Source of the DNA: Xiheibacterium sp038325765
Lineage (GTDB): Bacteria; Myxococcota_A; Polyangia; Nannocystales; Nannocystaceae
NCBI GenBank assembly: GCA_038325765.1
Contig: JBBQJI010000021.1
Location: forward strand, 1 to 64,000
Direction: 5' to 3'
DNA: 64,000 nt
Of this stretch, positions 16,463 to 24,728 are shown in pieces. Under the pieces are notes generated by a model, which saw only the letters and a program-made list of their open reading frames with translations, did not search any database and was not told the origin of the DNA. The position numbers were made by a program, and so were the translations under genes. Within the stretch, counting starts at the first letter, position 1. Each line of letters starts with the position of its first letter.

Positions 16463-18787
16463 ATGAGCGCGTCGGCGGCCGCTTCGATCGTGCTCGCCGC
16501 TGGCCTGGCGGCTGGACCGGAGACGGGGGCTGGCTCCGGGCAAGGCACACCGGCGGGCACTGGCGCGGCGGCGACCGACGGCAGCTACCGCGCTCCGGAG
16601 CGGAGCTACCGGGCGGTGCGGACGATCGATCCGATCGTCGTCGACGGCCGCGGCACCGAGCGCACGTGGGCGCTCGCCACGCCCGATGATCGCTTCGGCG
16701 AGCGCCAGCCCGATCTCGGCGCGACGCCGCCGGTGCGCACCACGTTGAAGGTCGCCTACGACGACCTCGCGCTCTACGTGCTGCTCGAGTGCGAGTCGGA
16801 GCCGGGCGACGTCATCGTCCGCACGCTGCGACGCGACAACTCTGGGATCTTCGCGGACGACTCGGTCTACGTGAAGCTCGATCCCACCCACGATCGACGC
16901 ACCGGCGTGAGCCTGGGCGTCAACGCCGAGGGCGCGCAGATCGATCTGCTCGGCCTCGAGGACGGCCGCGAGTTCCTCACGCAATGGGACGCGGTGTGGT
17001 CGGCCGAGGTGCAGCGCCGCAACGACGGCTACACCGTGGAGTACCGCATCCCGTTCGCGATCTTGGGGCTCAAGCGCGCCGCCGAGCGAACCATGGGCCT
17101 CGAGATCTCGCGAGATCACCCCAGCCGCAATGCGACCTACGACTGGCGCGTGATCGTGCCGCCGCGCAGCCCGATGGCGGCGAGCCAGTTCGGTGACCTG
17201 GTCGGGCTCCGCGACATCGCGGGCCAGCGCGCGATCGAGTACACGCCGTACGCCCTGCTGCGCACCAACTTCCGGCCGCAGTTCACCGCCGATCCCGCCC
17301 GGCGGCCCAACGTCGCCACCGGCGGCGACCTCCGGGTGCAGATCGGCGCCGGATCCTACGTCGAGGCGTCGCTGCTCACCGACTTCGCCCAGGTCGAGGC
17401 CGACGAGGTGCAGGTAGCCCGCGATCGGTTCCCGCTGTTCTTCCCCGAGCGCCGGCCGTTCTTCGTCAACGGCCTCGAGGTGTTCAACTTCGGCCGCAGC
17501 TCCGAAGCCCAGCTATTCTTCTCGCGCCGGGTCGGCCTGGTCGGCGGCAAGCAGGTGCCGCTGCTCGGCGGCGCCAAGGTGTACGGCCGCACACCGCTGG
17601 TGTCGTATGGCGTGCTGCACGTGCAGACCCTGGGCTCGCCCTCGGATCCGAGCCGCAACCTGCCGGCGACGGTGCCCACCAACGTCACCGTCGCGCGCAT
17701 GCGGTTGCAGGTCACGCGCACGCTCAACGTCGGCATGATGCTCCTGGGCGAGCACCGCTTCGGCGAGCAGCGTGATGCAGACGACGCCAGCGGTGGTCTC
17801 GACAGCCAGCTCATCGCGCTCGATGGCCGCATGCAGTGGGACAGCTTCGTCGCCGGCAGCTGGATCGCACAACAGGGCCGGCCTGCGGGCATCGACGCCG
17901 CCGGCATGCGCACGCCCGCCGCGGCCCCGAGCAGCGACGTCGGGGCCAGCGCCTACACTGCCCTGGTGTACCGCGGCCTGCTGGTGCGGCCGTCGCTGCT
18001 GTGGCTGTGGAGCGACGAAGATTTCGCGCCGGCGCTCGGGTTCTATCGCCGGCCGGGATCGGCGCGGCAGGAGGCCGCCGTCACCTTCGCCCCGCGGCCA
18101 CGGGTGCTCGGTCTGCGCGAGATCGAGTTCGGGCCGCGGTACAGCGTCGAGACCACGCCCGGCTATGGCGCGCGCCTGGGCCAGGAGGCGAGCTCGAGCG
18201 TCTCGCTCAATTGGCGCAACGGCAGCTCGCTGGGCTATGCCGTCGCGTCCTTCGTCGACGACGTGCAGCAGGACTTCCAGCTCTATGGCTACGACGTGCG
18301 CGCGCGCGAGTACCGTGGGTTGCGACAGTCGGTGAGCTTCAACAGCCCCGAGCGCCGCGCGATCGGCGTCGGCGGCGGCTACGAGGCCTTCGATCTGTTC
18401 GGCGGCTTCGCCCACCAGCCGAGCGCGTCGGTCACCGCGCGGCTGGGCAAGCACTTCACGATGAGAACGTCGTACACGCACCTGGTGGGTCGGCTCGCCG
18501 ACCAAGACCAGCGCTTCGACTTCGGCTTTGCCAACGGCAACCTCGACGTGGCATTCACCCGTGATCTGGCGTTCGACGTCCTGGGCAGGTTGGATCTCTC
18601 GCCGGGACGCCGCCGCTTCGGCGCCCAGTCGCGGCTGCGCTGGCGCTTCGCCCCGGGCAGCGACATCTATCTGGTGTATCGCGCCGAGGAGCCGATCGGC
18701 GGCTCGGCGGGCGCGCCCGACCGCGAGCCCTTCCACGAGCTGACGCTCAAGCTCACCTACTACCTGCGCGCGTTCGTCGATCGGTGA
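16463..18787 (+). CDS. CBM9-like/DUF5916 outer-membrane protein
   Basis: 774 residues. A weak export signal (ASIVLAAGLAAGPETG) is followed by a CBM9-like sandwich, about residues 55-215: IDPIVVDGRGTERTW, TTLKVAYDDLALYVLLECE, SVYVKLDPTHD, YTVEYRIPFAILGL. The remainder is the DUF5916 region, starting YDWRVIVPPRSPMAASQFGD and rich in alternating beta-strands with aromatic ends, ending LTLKLTYYLRAFVDR. This architecture is usual for carbohydrate- or peptide-related outer-membrane proteins of Bacteroidetes and myxobacteria; the substrate is unknown. It is preceded by a structured intergenic region and is convergent with the EAL gene. Confidence 0.75.
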   Translation: MSASAAASIVLAAGLAAGPETGAGSGQGTPAGTGAAATDGSYRAPERSYRAVRTIDPIVVDGRGTERTWALATPDDRFGERQPDLGATPPVRTTLKVAYDDLALYVLLECESEPGDVIVRTLRRDNSGIFADDSVYVKLDPTHDRRTGVSLGVNAEGAQIDLLGLEDGREFLTQWDAVWSAEVQRRNDGYTVEYRIPFAILGLKRAAERTMGLEISRDHPSRNATYDWRVIVPPRSPMAASQFGDLVGLRDIAGQRAIEYTPYALLRTNFRPQFTADPARRPNVATGGDLRVQIGAGSYVEASLLTDFAQVEADEVQVARDRFPLFFPERRPFFVNGLEVFNFGRSSEAQLFFSRRVGLVGGKQVPLLGGAKVYGRTPLVSYGVLHVQTLGSPSDPSRNLPATVPTNVTVARMRLQVTRTLNVGMMLLGEHRFGEQRDADDASGGLDSQLIALDGRMQWDSFVAGSWIAQQGRPAGIDAAGMRTPAAAPSSDVGASAYTALVYRGLLVRPSLLWLWSDEDFAPALGFYRRPGSARQEAAVTFAPRPRVLGLREIEFGPRYSVETTPGYGARLGQEASSSVSLNWRNGSSLGYAVASFVDDVQQDFQLYGYDVRAREYRGLRQSVSFNSPERRAIGVGGGYEAFDLFGGFAHQPSASVTARLGKHFTMRTSYTHLVGRLADQDQRFDFGFANGNLDVAFTRDLAFDVLGRLDLSPGRRRFGAQSRLRWRFAPGSDIYLVYRAEEPIGGSAGAPDREPFHELTLKLTYYLRAFVDR

Positions 18788-18800
18788 CGCACGGGCACGC

Positions 18801-19958
18801 TCAGCCCACGCGTCGCAGCTCGCGGGTCGGTCGCTTGGGCTGGCCGAAAAGATAGCCCTGCAGCAGATCGCAGCCGAGCGCGCGCATGGCATCGCGCTGG
18901 CTCGACGTCTCGATACCCTCGGCGACGGTGAGGATGCCCATGTCGGTGCAGGTGTCGATGAGCGCCGCGAGAAGCCGCGCCTTCATGGGCGAGGTCTCGA
19001 CGCCGCGCACCAAGGCCATGTCGAACTTCACGATGTCCGGCACCACGTCGGTCAGCGTGTTCAGGCCGTTGTAGCCGGCACCCAGGTCGTCGATCGCGAC
19101 ACGGAAGCCGAACTCGCGCAGCGCGGCGACCCGATCGCGGACCGGCACGCCCTCGGGGATCTCGTCGCGCTCGATGATCTCGAGCACGACGCGGTCGGCG
19201 TGCGGCACCAGGGGGTTTCTGGTGTCGAAGAACTCGGGGTCACCGAGCGACAGCGGGTGGACGTTGACGAACAGCAGCACGTCGGACGGCAGCGTGCGCA
19301 GCAGCTCCGCCATCCGCAGCCGCAACATGCGCTCGACCTCGATGACCGCGCCGCTGCGCTCGGCCAGGTCGAGCAGCGCGAGCGGCGTGCGGACCTCGGG
19401 GTGCTCGCAGCGGGCCAGGGTCTCGTAGGCGAACAACTCGCCGCTGCTGGCATGCACGATGGGCTGGATCGCCAGCCACACCGTGGGCACCACCTCGCTG
19501 AGCTGACGGGTGCGCGCCTCGGACTCGCGCTGCTTCTGTCCGGCCTCGCGCTCGAGCGAGCGACGGTGCTCGCGGGCCTCGAGGGCGTCGAAGATGCACG
19601 TCGCGATCTCGCGCGGCGGACACGGCTTCACCAAGAAGCGGAACACCCGCGCGTCGTTGATCGCCCGCAGCGCCGAATCGACGTCGGCGTGGCCGCTGAG
19701 CAGGATCCGACACACCTGGGGGTGCAGCCCTCGGACGACCGTGAGCAGCTCCGATCCGCTCATGTACGGCATCTGCTCGTCCGAGACCACGACGTCGACC
19801 TCGCGCTGGCGCAGCAGATCGAGCGCCGCGCCCGGTCCGTCGGCGGTGAGTACCTCGAGCGGCTCGCGCCACAGACCCCGGCGGAGGTTCGCGAGGACGC
19901 TCGGGTCGTCGTCGACGAAGAGCACGGTCGGGCGCTTGGTCTCAGTGCAGGCTTGCAT
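18801..19958 (-). CDS. Receiver-EAL c-di-GMP phosphodiesterase
   Basis: 385 residues. The N-terminal receiver domain has the acidic pocket FVDDDPS, phosphoacceptor Asp60 in VVVSDEQMPYMSG and the conserved Lys in FLVKPCP. A short helical linker leads to an EAL domain (about 160-380). The signature reads ETL rather than EAL, but catalytic residues appear intact: Glu in AYETLAR, Asn in FVNVHP, Glu in LEIIE, Asp-Asp in IDDLGAGYN, Lys in VKFDMALV, Glu in AEGIET and Gln in QGYLFGQP. It is therefore predicted to hydrolyse c-di-GMP under phosphorylation control. It is the last gene of a kinase-HDOD-EAL operon and overlaps the HDOD gene by 17 bp. Confidence 0.88.
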   Translation of the reverse strand: MQACTETKRPTVLFVDDDPSVLANLRRGLWREPLEVLTADGPGAALDLLRQREVDVVVSDEQMPYMSGSELLTVVRGLHPQVCRILLSGHADVDSALRAINDARVFRFLVKPCPPREIATCIFDALEAREHRRSLEREAGQKQRESEARTRQLSEVVPTVWLAIQPIVHASSGELFAYETLARCEHPEVRTPLALLDLAERSGAVIEVERMLRLRMAELLRTLPSDVLLFVNVHPLSLGDPEFFDTRNPLVPHADRVVLEIIERDEIPEGVPVRDRVAALREFGFRVAIDDLGAGYNGLNTLTDVVPDIVKFDMALVRGVETSPMKARLLAALIDTCTDMGILTVAEGIETSSQRDAMRALGCDLLQGYLFGQPKRPTRELRRVG

Positions 19959-21144
19959 CGCGGTGTCCTGGCGTGGCCCCCATCGAAGGCGTTGGTTGCA
20001 GTCGCGACGCGATCACGCTGCGATGGGCACGGGCGTCGGCCGTGGGCGCGGCCGCGGCCCAGGCCCCAAGCCGCCCGCTGCAGGCGAGATCGGCGAGTGC
20101 GAGGGCCTCGTGCGGCGTCGGTTCGCCCCCGTCGCAGGTGGGGGTCTCGTGATGGCGTCGTACCAGCTCCACCACCTGGGCGGGCAGGCCCCACAGCCCG
20201 AGCAGGAACGCACCGCACTGGGCATGGTCGCCACCGAAGCGGCCGCACTCGGCCACGACCAACGCGGTCTCGTCGCCTGCGCAACCGTCGATCATCGCCT
20301 GGTACTCGAGCGGTGCGACGGCGACGAAGCCGAGCCGACCGATGTCGTGCAGCAGCGCGGCGCTGCGCAGCTCGTCGGCGGAGCCCCGCGGCGCCAGGCG
20401 AGCCGCGAGCGCGCCGACTTCCAGCCCGTGATCGGCCAGCGCCTCCGCGGCCTCGGCATCGGCGCCGGCCATGCTGGCCGCGCCCAGCAACAACATCGCG
20501 CCGCGGACGGTCTCCAGACCCAGGTGCACCAGCGCGCGATCGATCCGCGTGATCGGTCGAGCGCTGCCGAACCACGCCGAGTTGGCGAGCTTGAGCATCC
20601 GCGTGGTGATGCCGAGATCACCCTCGACGATCTGCGCCAACGTCCGCAGCGAGGCGTCCTGGCGGAGCAGCTCCTCCAGCGCCCGGCCGTAGACGTTGGG
20701 CTGGGCCCGCGGCTCCGCCATGGCGCGAAGGGCCTGGGCGACGCGGTCCAGGCAGCCGCGCGTGGCCCCGACCGATTCCTCGAGGTGGGCCACAAGCTGC
20801 TCGGGCGTGCACGGCTTGCCGACGAAACGGTGCGCGTCGGCGAGGACATCCACGCAGCGACGGGCGTCGACAGTGGCGGAGAACGCGATGCGGACGACGT
20901 CCGGGTGTCGCGCGCGCAGCAGCGAGAGCACGCTCTGCCCGGCGGGCCCGGTGAGCGCGGGCTCGACCACGGCGAGATCGAAGGGCCCCTCATCGAGGCC
21001 GGCCTGCGCGTGCAAGGCGGCCTCGGCGTCGGCGACGGACGCGACGAAGGTGCACGCGAAGCGATCGCGGAATCGATGCAGCGCCCGCCGCAGGCCGGCC
21101 AGCACCTCGCGGTCGTCGTCGACGACGAGGACGCGGATCGTCAT
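19942..21144 (-). CDS. Pseudo-receiver-HDOD signalling protein
   Basis: 400 residues. The N-terminal receiver has the acidic residues (VLVVDDDRE) and the conserved Lys (FVGKPCTPEQ). At the phosphoacceptor position Glu61 stands in VVEPALTG instead of Asp, suggesting a constitutive, phosphomimetic receiver. The C-terminal HDOD domain (about 140-345) includes LAQIVEGDLGITTRMLKLAN, SAWFGSARPITRIDRALVHL and SAALLHDIGRLGF. HDOD proteins are usually regulatory, working with EAL or GGDEF outputs, which fits the downstream EAL gene. ATGA overlap with the upstream kinase gene shows translational coupling. Its C-terminal tail (ASRLQPTPSMGATPGHRD) is unstructured. Confidence 0.85.
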   Translation of the reverse strand: MTIRVLVVDDDREVLAGLRRALHRFRDRFACTFVASVADAEAALHAQAGLDEGPFDLAVVEPALTGPAGQSVLSLLRARHPDVVRIAFSATVDARRCVDVLADAHRFVGKPCTPEQLVAHLEESVGATRGCLDRVAQALRAMAEPRAQPNVYGRALEELLRQDASLRTLAQIVEGDLGITTRMLKLANSAWFGSARPITRIDRALVHLGLETVRGAMLLLGAASMAGADAEAAEALADHGLEVGALAARLAPRGSADELRSAALLHDIGRLGFVAVAPLEYQAMIDGCAGDETALVVAECGRFGGDHAQCGAFLLGLWGLPAQVVELVRRHHETPTCDGGEPTPHEALALADLACSGRLGAWAAAAPTADARAHRSVIASRLQPTPSMGATPGHRDASLH

Positions 21145-22025
21145 TGCGCGGTCTCCGGGCCATCTGCGGGCAGCGAGATCTCGACGACGGTGCCTCGCAC
21201 CTCGCCCGCGCGCATGACCACCCGCCCGCCGAGCTGCTGCTCGATGACGCGTTGCGCCAGCGTCAACCCCTGGCCGGTCCCCCGGCCGATGGCCTTGGTC
21301 GTGAAGAACGGCTCGAATGCAAGTCGTGCGATCTCCTCGGTCACGCCGATCCCATCGTCCTCGACCGTGATGTGGACGAGTCCGCCATCGTGCCGCGAGC
21401 GCACGCAGATGTGCCCCAACCCGCCACGTGCGGCCTCGGTGACGGCGTCCGTGGCGTTGACGATGAGGTTGACGAGCACCTCGACCAACCCGCCCGCGTG
21501 GCCGCGCACCGCCGGCACCTCGCCCAGGTCCAACTCGACGATGGCGATGTTGCGCAGGGTGCTCCTGGTCATGCGCACCGCCATCGCGATCGCGGCGTGG
21601 ACTTCGATGAAGGTGGGGGCGTCGGTGCGGGGATGCGTGAGCGCCTTCATCGCCCGCACGATCTCGGCGATGCGCGTGCTGCCCTCGATCACGCTGGCGA
21701 GCGCCGCGGGGAGCTCGGCCTGGATGAAGTTGGAATCGATGCGCGCCGCGCTGGCGTCGACAGCCGCGAGCACCCCTGCGGCCGGCGCCCCGGTGCGCAG
21801 CGCGGCGAGGGCCGCGGACTGCAGCTGCAACAGCTCCAACAGATCGACCACCGCGTCCTTGGCGAAGTGGGCCGCGTCGCTGATGTACTGCGTCGGTGTG
21901 TTGATCTCGTGGGCGACCCCAGCGGCGACGCGGCCGATGGCCTCGAGCTGCGGCAACACCGGGCGAGGCGCCCGCGCGTGGGGCGTCGCGCTCGCCACCT
22001 CGGGATCCGCGAGACTTCGGGTCAC
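21141..22025 (-). CDS. Soluble histidine kinase
   Basis: 294 residues with no transmembrane segment or recognised sensor domain. Dimerisation/phosphorylation box GRVAAGVAHEINTPTQY (His39), N box VNLIVNATDAV, G1 VEDDGIGV, F box FEPFFTTK and G2 GRGTGQGLTLA are all present, so it should be an active kinase. A roughly 60-residue insert (from about 70) between the H box and the ATPase domain is helical. It heads an operon whose ATGA overlap couples it to the pseudo-receiver-HDOD gene. The EAL receiver encoded third is the only partner in the operon with a phosphorylatable Asp. GTG 22025 is used as start. Confidence 0.85.
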   Translation of the reverse strand: MTRSLADPEVASATPHARAPRPVLPQLEAIGRVAAGVAHEINTPTQYISDAAHFAKDAVVDLLELLQLQSAALAALRTGAPAAGVLAAVDASAARIDSNFIQAELPAALASVIEGSTRIAEIVRAMKALTHPRTDAPTFIEVHAAIAMAVRMTRSTLRNIAIVELDLGEVPAVRGHAGGLVEVLVNLIVNATDAVTEAARGGLGHICVRSRHDGGLVHITVEDDGIGVTEEIARLAFEPFFTTKAIGRGTGQGLTLAQRVIEQQLGGRVVMRAGEVRGTVVEISLPADGPETAQ

Positions 22026-22094
22026 CCGGTCCCCATCGGTCGAACGCGCCCATGGTTGAGCGCCAGGTCCCGAAATGAGCCGTCCCCAAGGCGC

Positions 22095-22970
22095 TCAGCG
22101 AAAGGCCCGCGGACGATCGGCGAGCGCACCCTGGTCCGCCGACTCGCACCACCGCCTCCACTGCGCCCGGTCGGCACCGCGCCAGCGCAGCCCCTCGAGA
22201 TCCCCGGGCAGTGGCACGTCGTCCACGAGCGTGGCGAGCCGCTTGTACAGCGCGACCTCGGTCCGCATCCCCGCGAGGCCGTCGGCCAGCCGCGCCGCGC
22301 CACGCACGGGCACCGACCACTGCGCCGCCGCATCCGGGATCGCTTCGACGTGTACGTAGTGCCCGAGCAGCGCCCCCGCCGTCTTCTCCCCGAACCCCGG
22401 CACGCCGGGGATGCCATCGGCGGTGTCGCCGACCAGCGCCAGCAGATCGGGGATGCTCTGCGGACCCACGCCCCGTCGCGCCCGCAGCGCGGCCTCGTCG
22501 GTGAGCTTGCGCCGCACCCGGTCGATCTGCACCACCTTCGTGCCCACCACGCACTGCCCGAGGTCCTTGTCCGGCGACAAGATGCGCACCTGATCGACCG
22601 CGTCGCGGTGGCGACGGGCCGCGCTCGCGAGGGCGTCGTCGGCCTCCCACTCGCCCATCGACCACACCACCAGGCCCAGCGCCGAGGCGACGGTCTCGGC
22701 CTCGTCGAACTGGGCGAGCAGCTCCGGCGGCACACCATCCTCGGTCTTGTAGCCGTCGAACAGATCGTTGCGGAACGAGCGGATCGGATTGTCGAACGCG
22801 ACGCCGACGTGGGTCGCCTGCTCATCGGCGTCGTCGAGCAACGCGAGCATCGCCGTCGCGAAGCCGACGCACGCCGACAGCGGTCGGCCATCGGCACCGA
22901 ACTGTGGCGGCCGCGGCGAGAAGTGGGCACGGAACAGCTCGAACGTCCCGTCGACGACGTGGAGGCGCAT
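22095..22970 (-). CDS. 5'-3' exonuclease (DNA polymerase I N-terminal domain-like)
   Basis: 291 residues, a stand-alone flap-endonuclease-type nuclease. It has the catalytic-site motifs MRLHVVDGTFELFRAHF, VAFDNPIRSFRNDLFDGYK, EADDALAS, ILSPDKDLGQCV and the helix-3-turn-helix DTADGIPGVPGFGEKTAGAL. It would remove RNA primers or 5' flaps. No polymerase domain is attached. ATG 22970 is used; CACACT, a degenerate -10, ends 6 nt upstream. The gene is divergent from the kinase gene, with about 33 bp between starts. Confidence 0.85.
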   Translation of the reverse strand: MRLHVVDGTFELFRAHFSPRPPQFGADGRPLSACVGFATAMLALLDDADEQATHVGVAFDNPIRSFRNDLFDGYKTEDGVPPELLAQFDEAETVASALGLVVWSMGEWEADDALASAARRHRDAVDQVRILSPDKDLGQCVVGTKVVQIDRVRRKLTDEAALRARRGVGPQSIPDLLALVGDTADGIPGVPGFGEKTAGALLGHYVHVEAIPDAAAQWSVPVRGAARLADGLAGMRTEVALYKRLATLVDDVPLPGDLEGLRWRGADRAQWRRWCESADQGALADRPRAFR

Positions 22971-22976
22971 GCCCAC

Positions 22977-22982
22977 AGTGTG
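22977..22982 (-). promoter_or_regulatory. Degenerate leaderless -10 CACACT
   Basis: CACACT lies 6 nt before ATG 22970. It departs from TANNNT at one base but sits at the exact spacing seen elsewhere. Confidence 0.3.
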
Positions 22983-22987
22983 GCTGG

Positions 22988-22993
22988 TACACT
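22988..22993 (+). promoter_or_regulatory. -10-like TACACT upstream of the membrane kinase
   Basis: TACACT ends 10 nt before GTG 23004 and suggests that the kinase starts there and not at ATG 23130. Confidence 0.4.
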
Positions 22994-23003
22994 CGTGGGC
23001 GTC

Positions 23004-24728
23004 GTGGCCGAAGATGCAGGCACGCCACCGCGCGGCGGGGCGGACACCGAGCTGCTCCCCGCCCTCGGGCACGCACGCACGGCTTCGTACGGCGCGCGAA
23101 CCCCCGGCGGCGCCGCGCCTGTGGCCGAGATGGGCGTCACCGAGCCCATGTCGATGGGCGGCCGCGGCAAGCTCGTCCCCGATCGCCCCACGACTTCGCA
23201 GGGCGACGCGGGCGCTCTCATCACCGACCGCGACCTCGCCCTCGAACGCCAAGAACACGCCGCCGCGCTCGCTCGCCTGCGTCGACTCATGCCCCTGGCC
23301 TGCGTGCTGTGGCTCGCGTTCTTCGTCGTCGACTGGGTGCTCTGCACCTTCGTCGCGCCCGCGCCGCTTCTCAGCTACGCGGTGCTGCGGCTCATCGGTC
23401 TGGTGCCGCTGCTCGCGTGCACGATCTATCTGCGGGTCGCCGCGGCCCCCGGCCCCATCGCCCTGCGGGTGGTCGACGGCTTGATGACGGCGAGCTGCGC
23501 CGCGGTGCTCACCGACATGTGCCTGCTCTCGGGTGGCCTCGCCAGCCCCTACGCGTCGTACATCGTGCTGGTGATGGTCGGCCGCGCCGCGGTGCTGCCG
23601 GGGCACTGGAAGGTCGGCGCCGTCCAGCTCGGTGTGCCGGTCGCGGTGATGCCCCTGGTGTTCCTGGCGGCGACGCCGTTCTCGGCGCAGCTGCAGGCAC
23701 AGCTCCGCGATGGGCAAGCGACGAGCGTCGCGTTCTTCTATTTCATGCTGCTCATGGGCACCTGGGCGCTGCTCGTGATCGGCGGCCACAACATCTGGGC
23801 GCTGCGTCGGCAGCTGTTCCGCGCCCGCAGCATCGGGCGCTACCGACTCGAGCGTCGCATCGGCCGCGGCGGTATGGGCGAGGTGTGGATCGCGTTCCAC
23901 GAGCAACTTCGGCGCGACGTCGCCCTCAAGATCCTGCGGCCGGAGTTCGGCACCGACGAGATCGCGATCGCCCGCTTCGAACGCGAGGTGATGACGACCG
24001 CCGCGCTGATGCACCCGAACACCGTCCGCATCTACGACCACGGCGCCACCGACGACGGCCTGTGGTACTACGCGATGGAGCTGCTCACCGGCGAGGACAT
24101 GTCGAGCGCGGTGCGCCGCGAGGGGCCGATGCCACCTGGCCGCGCCGTCCACCTCGCACTCCAGGCCGCGCGCGCCCTGGGCGAAGCCCACAGCCGCGGC
24201 ATCGTCCACCGCGACGTGAAGCCCGAGAACCTCTTCGTCGCCACGTTGGGCGGCGAGCGCGACGTGCTCAAGGTCTTGGACTTCGGCATCGCCCGCAGCG
24301 CCGAGCCCCGCGATTCCAAGCTCACGTCCACCGGCTGGATCGCGGGCACACCAGCGTACGTCTCACCCGAGGCCGCCAAGGGCGAGGAGGCGGGGCCGTC
24401 CGCCGACGTCTACGGCATCGGCATGGCGCTGTTCTGGGCGACCACCGGCACCGTCCCCTTCGGTGGCGACTCGCCGATGCAGATCCTCGCCAAGCAGGTC
24501 AGCGAGCCGGTGCCCTCGCCATCGCTGCGCTGCCGCGAGCCGCTGCCGGACGCGCTCGAGCGCCTCATCGTCCGCTGCCTCGACAAGGATCCCGCGGCAC
24601 GCTACCGCGACGGCTCGGCGCTCGCGGTCGCGCTCGAGTCACTGGCCCACTCGCTGCCGTGGCGCGCGATCGATCGGGCGTCCGCGTCGGCGTCGGCCAC
24701 GGGTGCCATCGAGTCGGTCTCGACGTAA
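23004..24728 (+). CDS. Ser/Thr protein kinase with N-terminal multi-TM module
   Basis: About 574 residues from GTG 23004; ATG 23130 is the conservative alternative. An Arg-rich cytoplasmic N terminus leads to about six transmembrane helices (residues 95-262). A complete kinase domain follows (280-545): GRGGMGEVW, VALKIL (Lys), MELL hinge, GIVHRDVKPENL, LDFGIAR, GTPAYVSPE and YRDGSALAVAL. All catalytic residues are present, so it should be active. Most bacterial Ser/Thr kinases have the reverse order (kinase first, then TM and sensor). This membrane module may sense lipid or envelope state. The last 127 bp overlap the convergent aminotransferase gene. Confidence 0.85.
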   Translation: MAEDAGTPPRGGADTELLPALGHARTASYGARTPGGAAPVAEMGVTEPMSMGGRGKLVPDRPTTSQGDAGALITDRDLALERQEHAAALARLRRLMPLACVLWLAFFVVDWVLCTFVAPAPLLSYAVLRLIGLVPLLACTIYLRVAAAPGPIALRVVDGLMTASCAAVLTDMCLLSGGLASPYASYIVLVMVGRAAVLPGHWKVGAVQLGVPVAVMPLVFLAATPFSAQLQAQLRDGQATSVAFFYFMLLMGTWALLVIGGHNIWALRRQLFRARSIGRYRLERRIGRGGMGEVWIAFHEQLRRDVALKILRPEFGTDEIAIARFEREVMTTAALMHPNTVRIYDHGATDDGLWYYAMELLTGEDMSSAVRREGPMPPGRAVHLALQAARALGEAHSRGIVHRDVKPENLFVATLGGERDVLKVLDFGIARSAEPRDSKLTSTGWIAGTPAYVSPEAAKGEEAGPSADVYGIGMALFWATTGTVPFGGDSPMQILAKQVSEPVPSPSLRCREPLPDALERLIVRCLDKDPAARYRDGSALAVALESLAHSLPWRAIDRASASASATGAIESVST

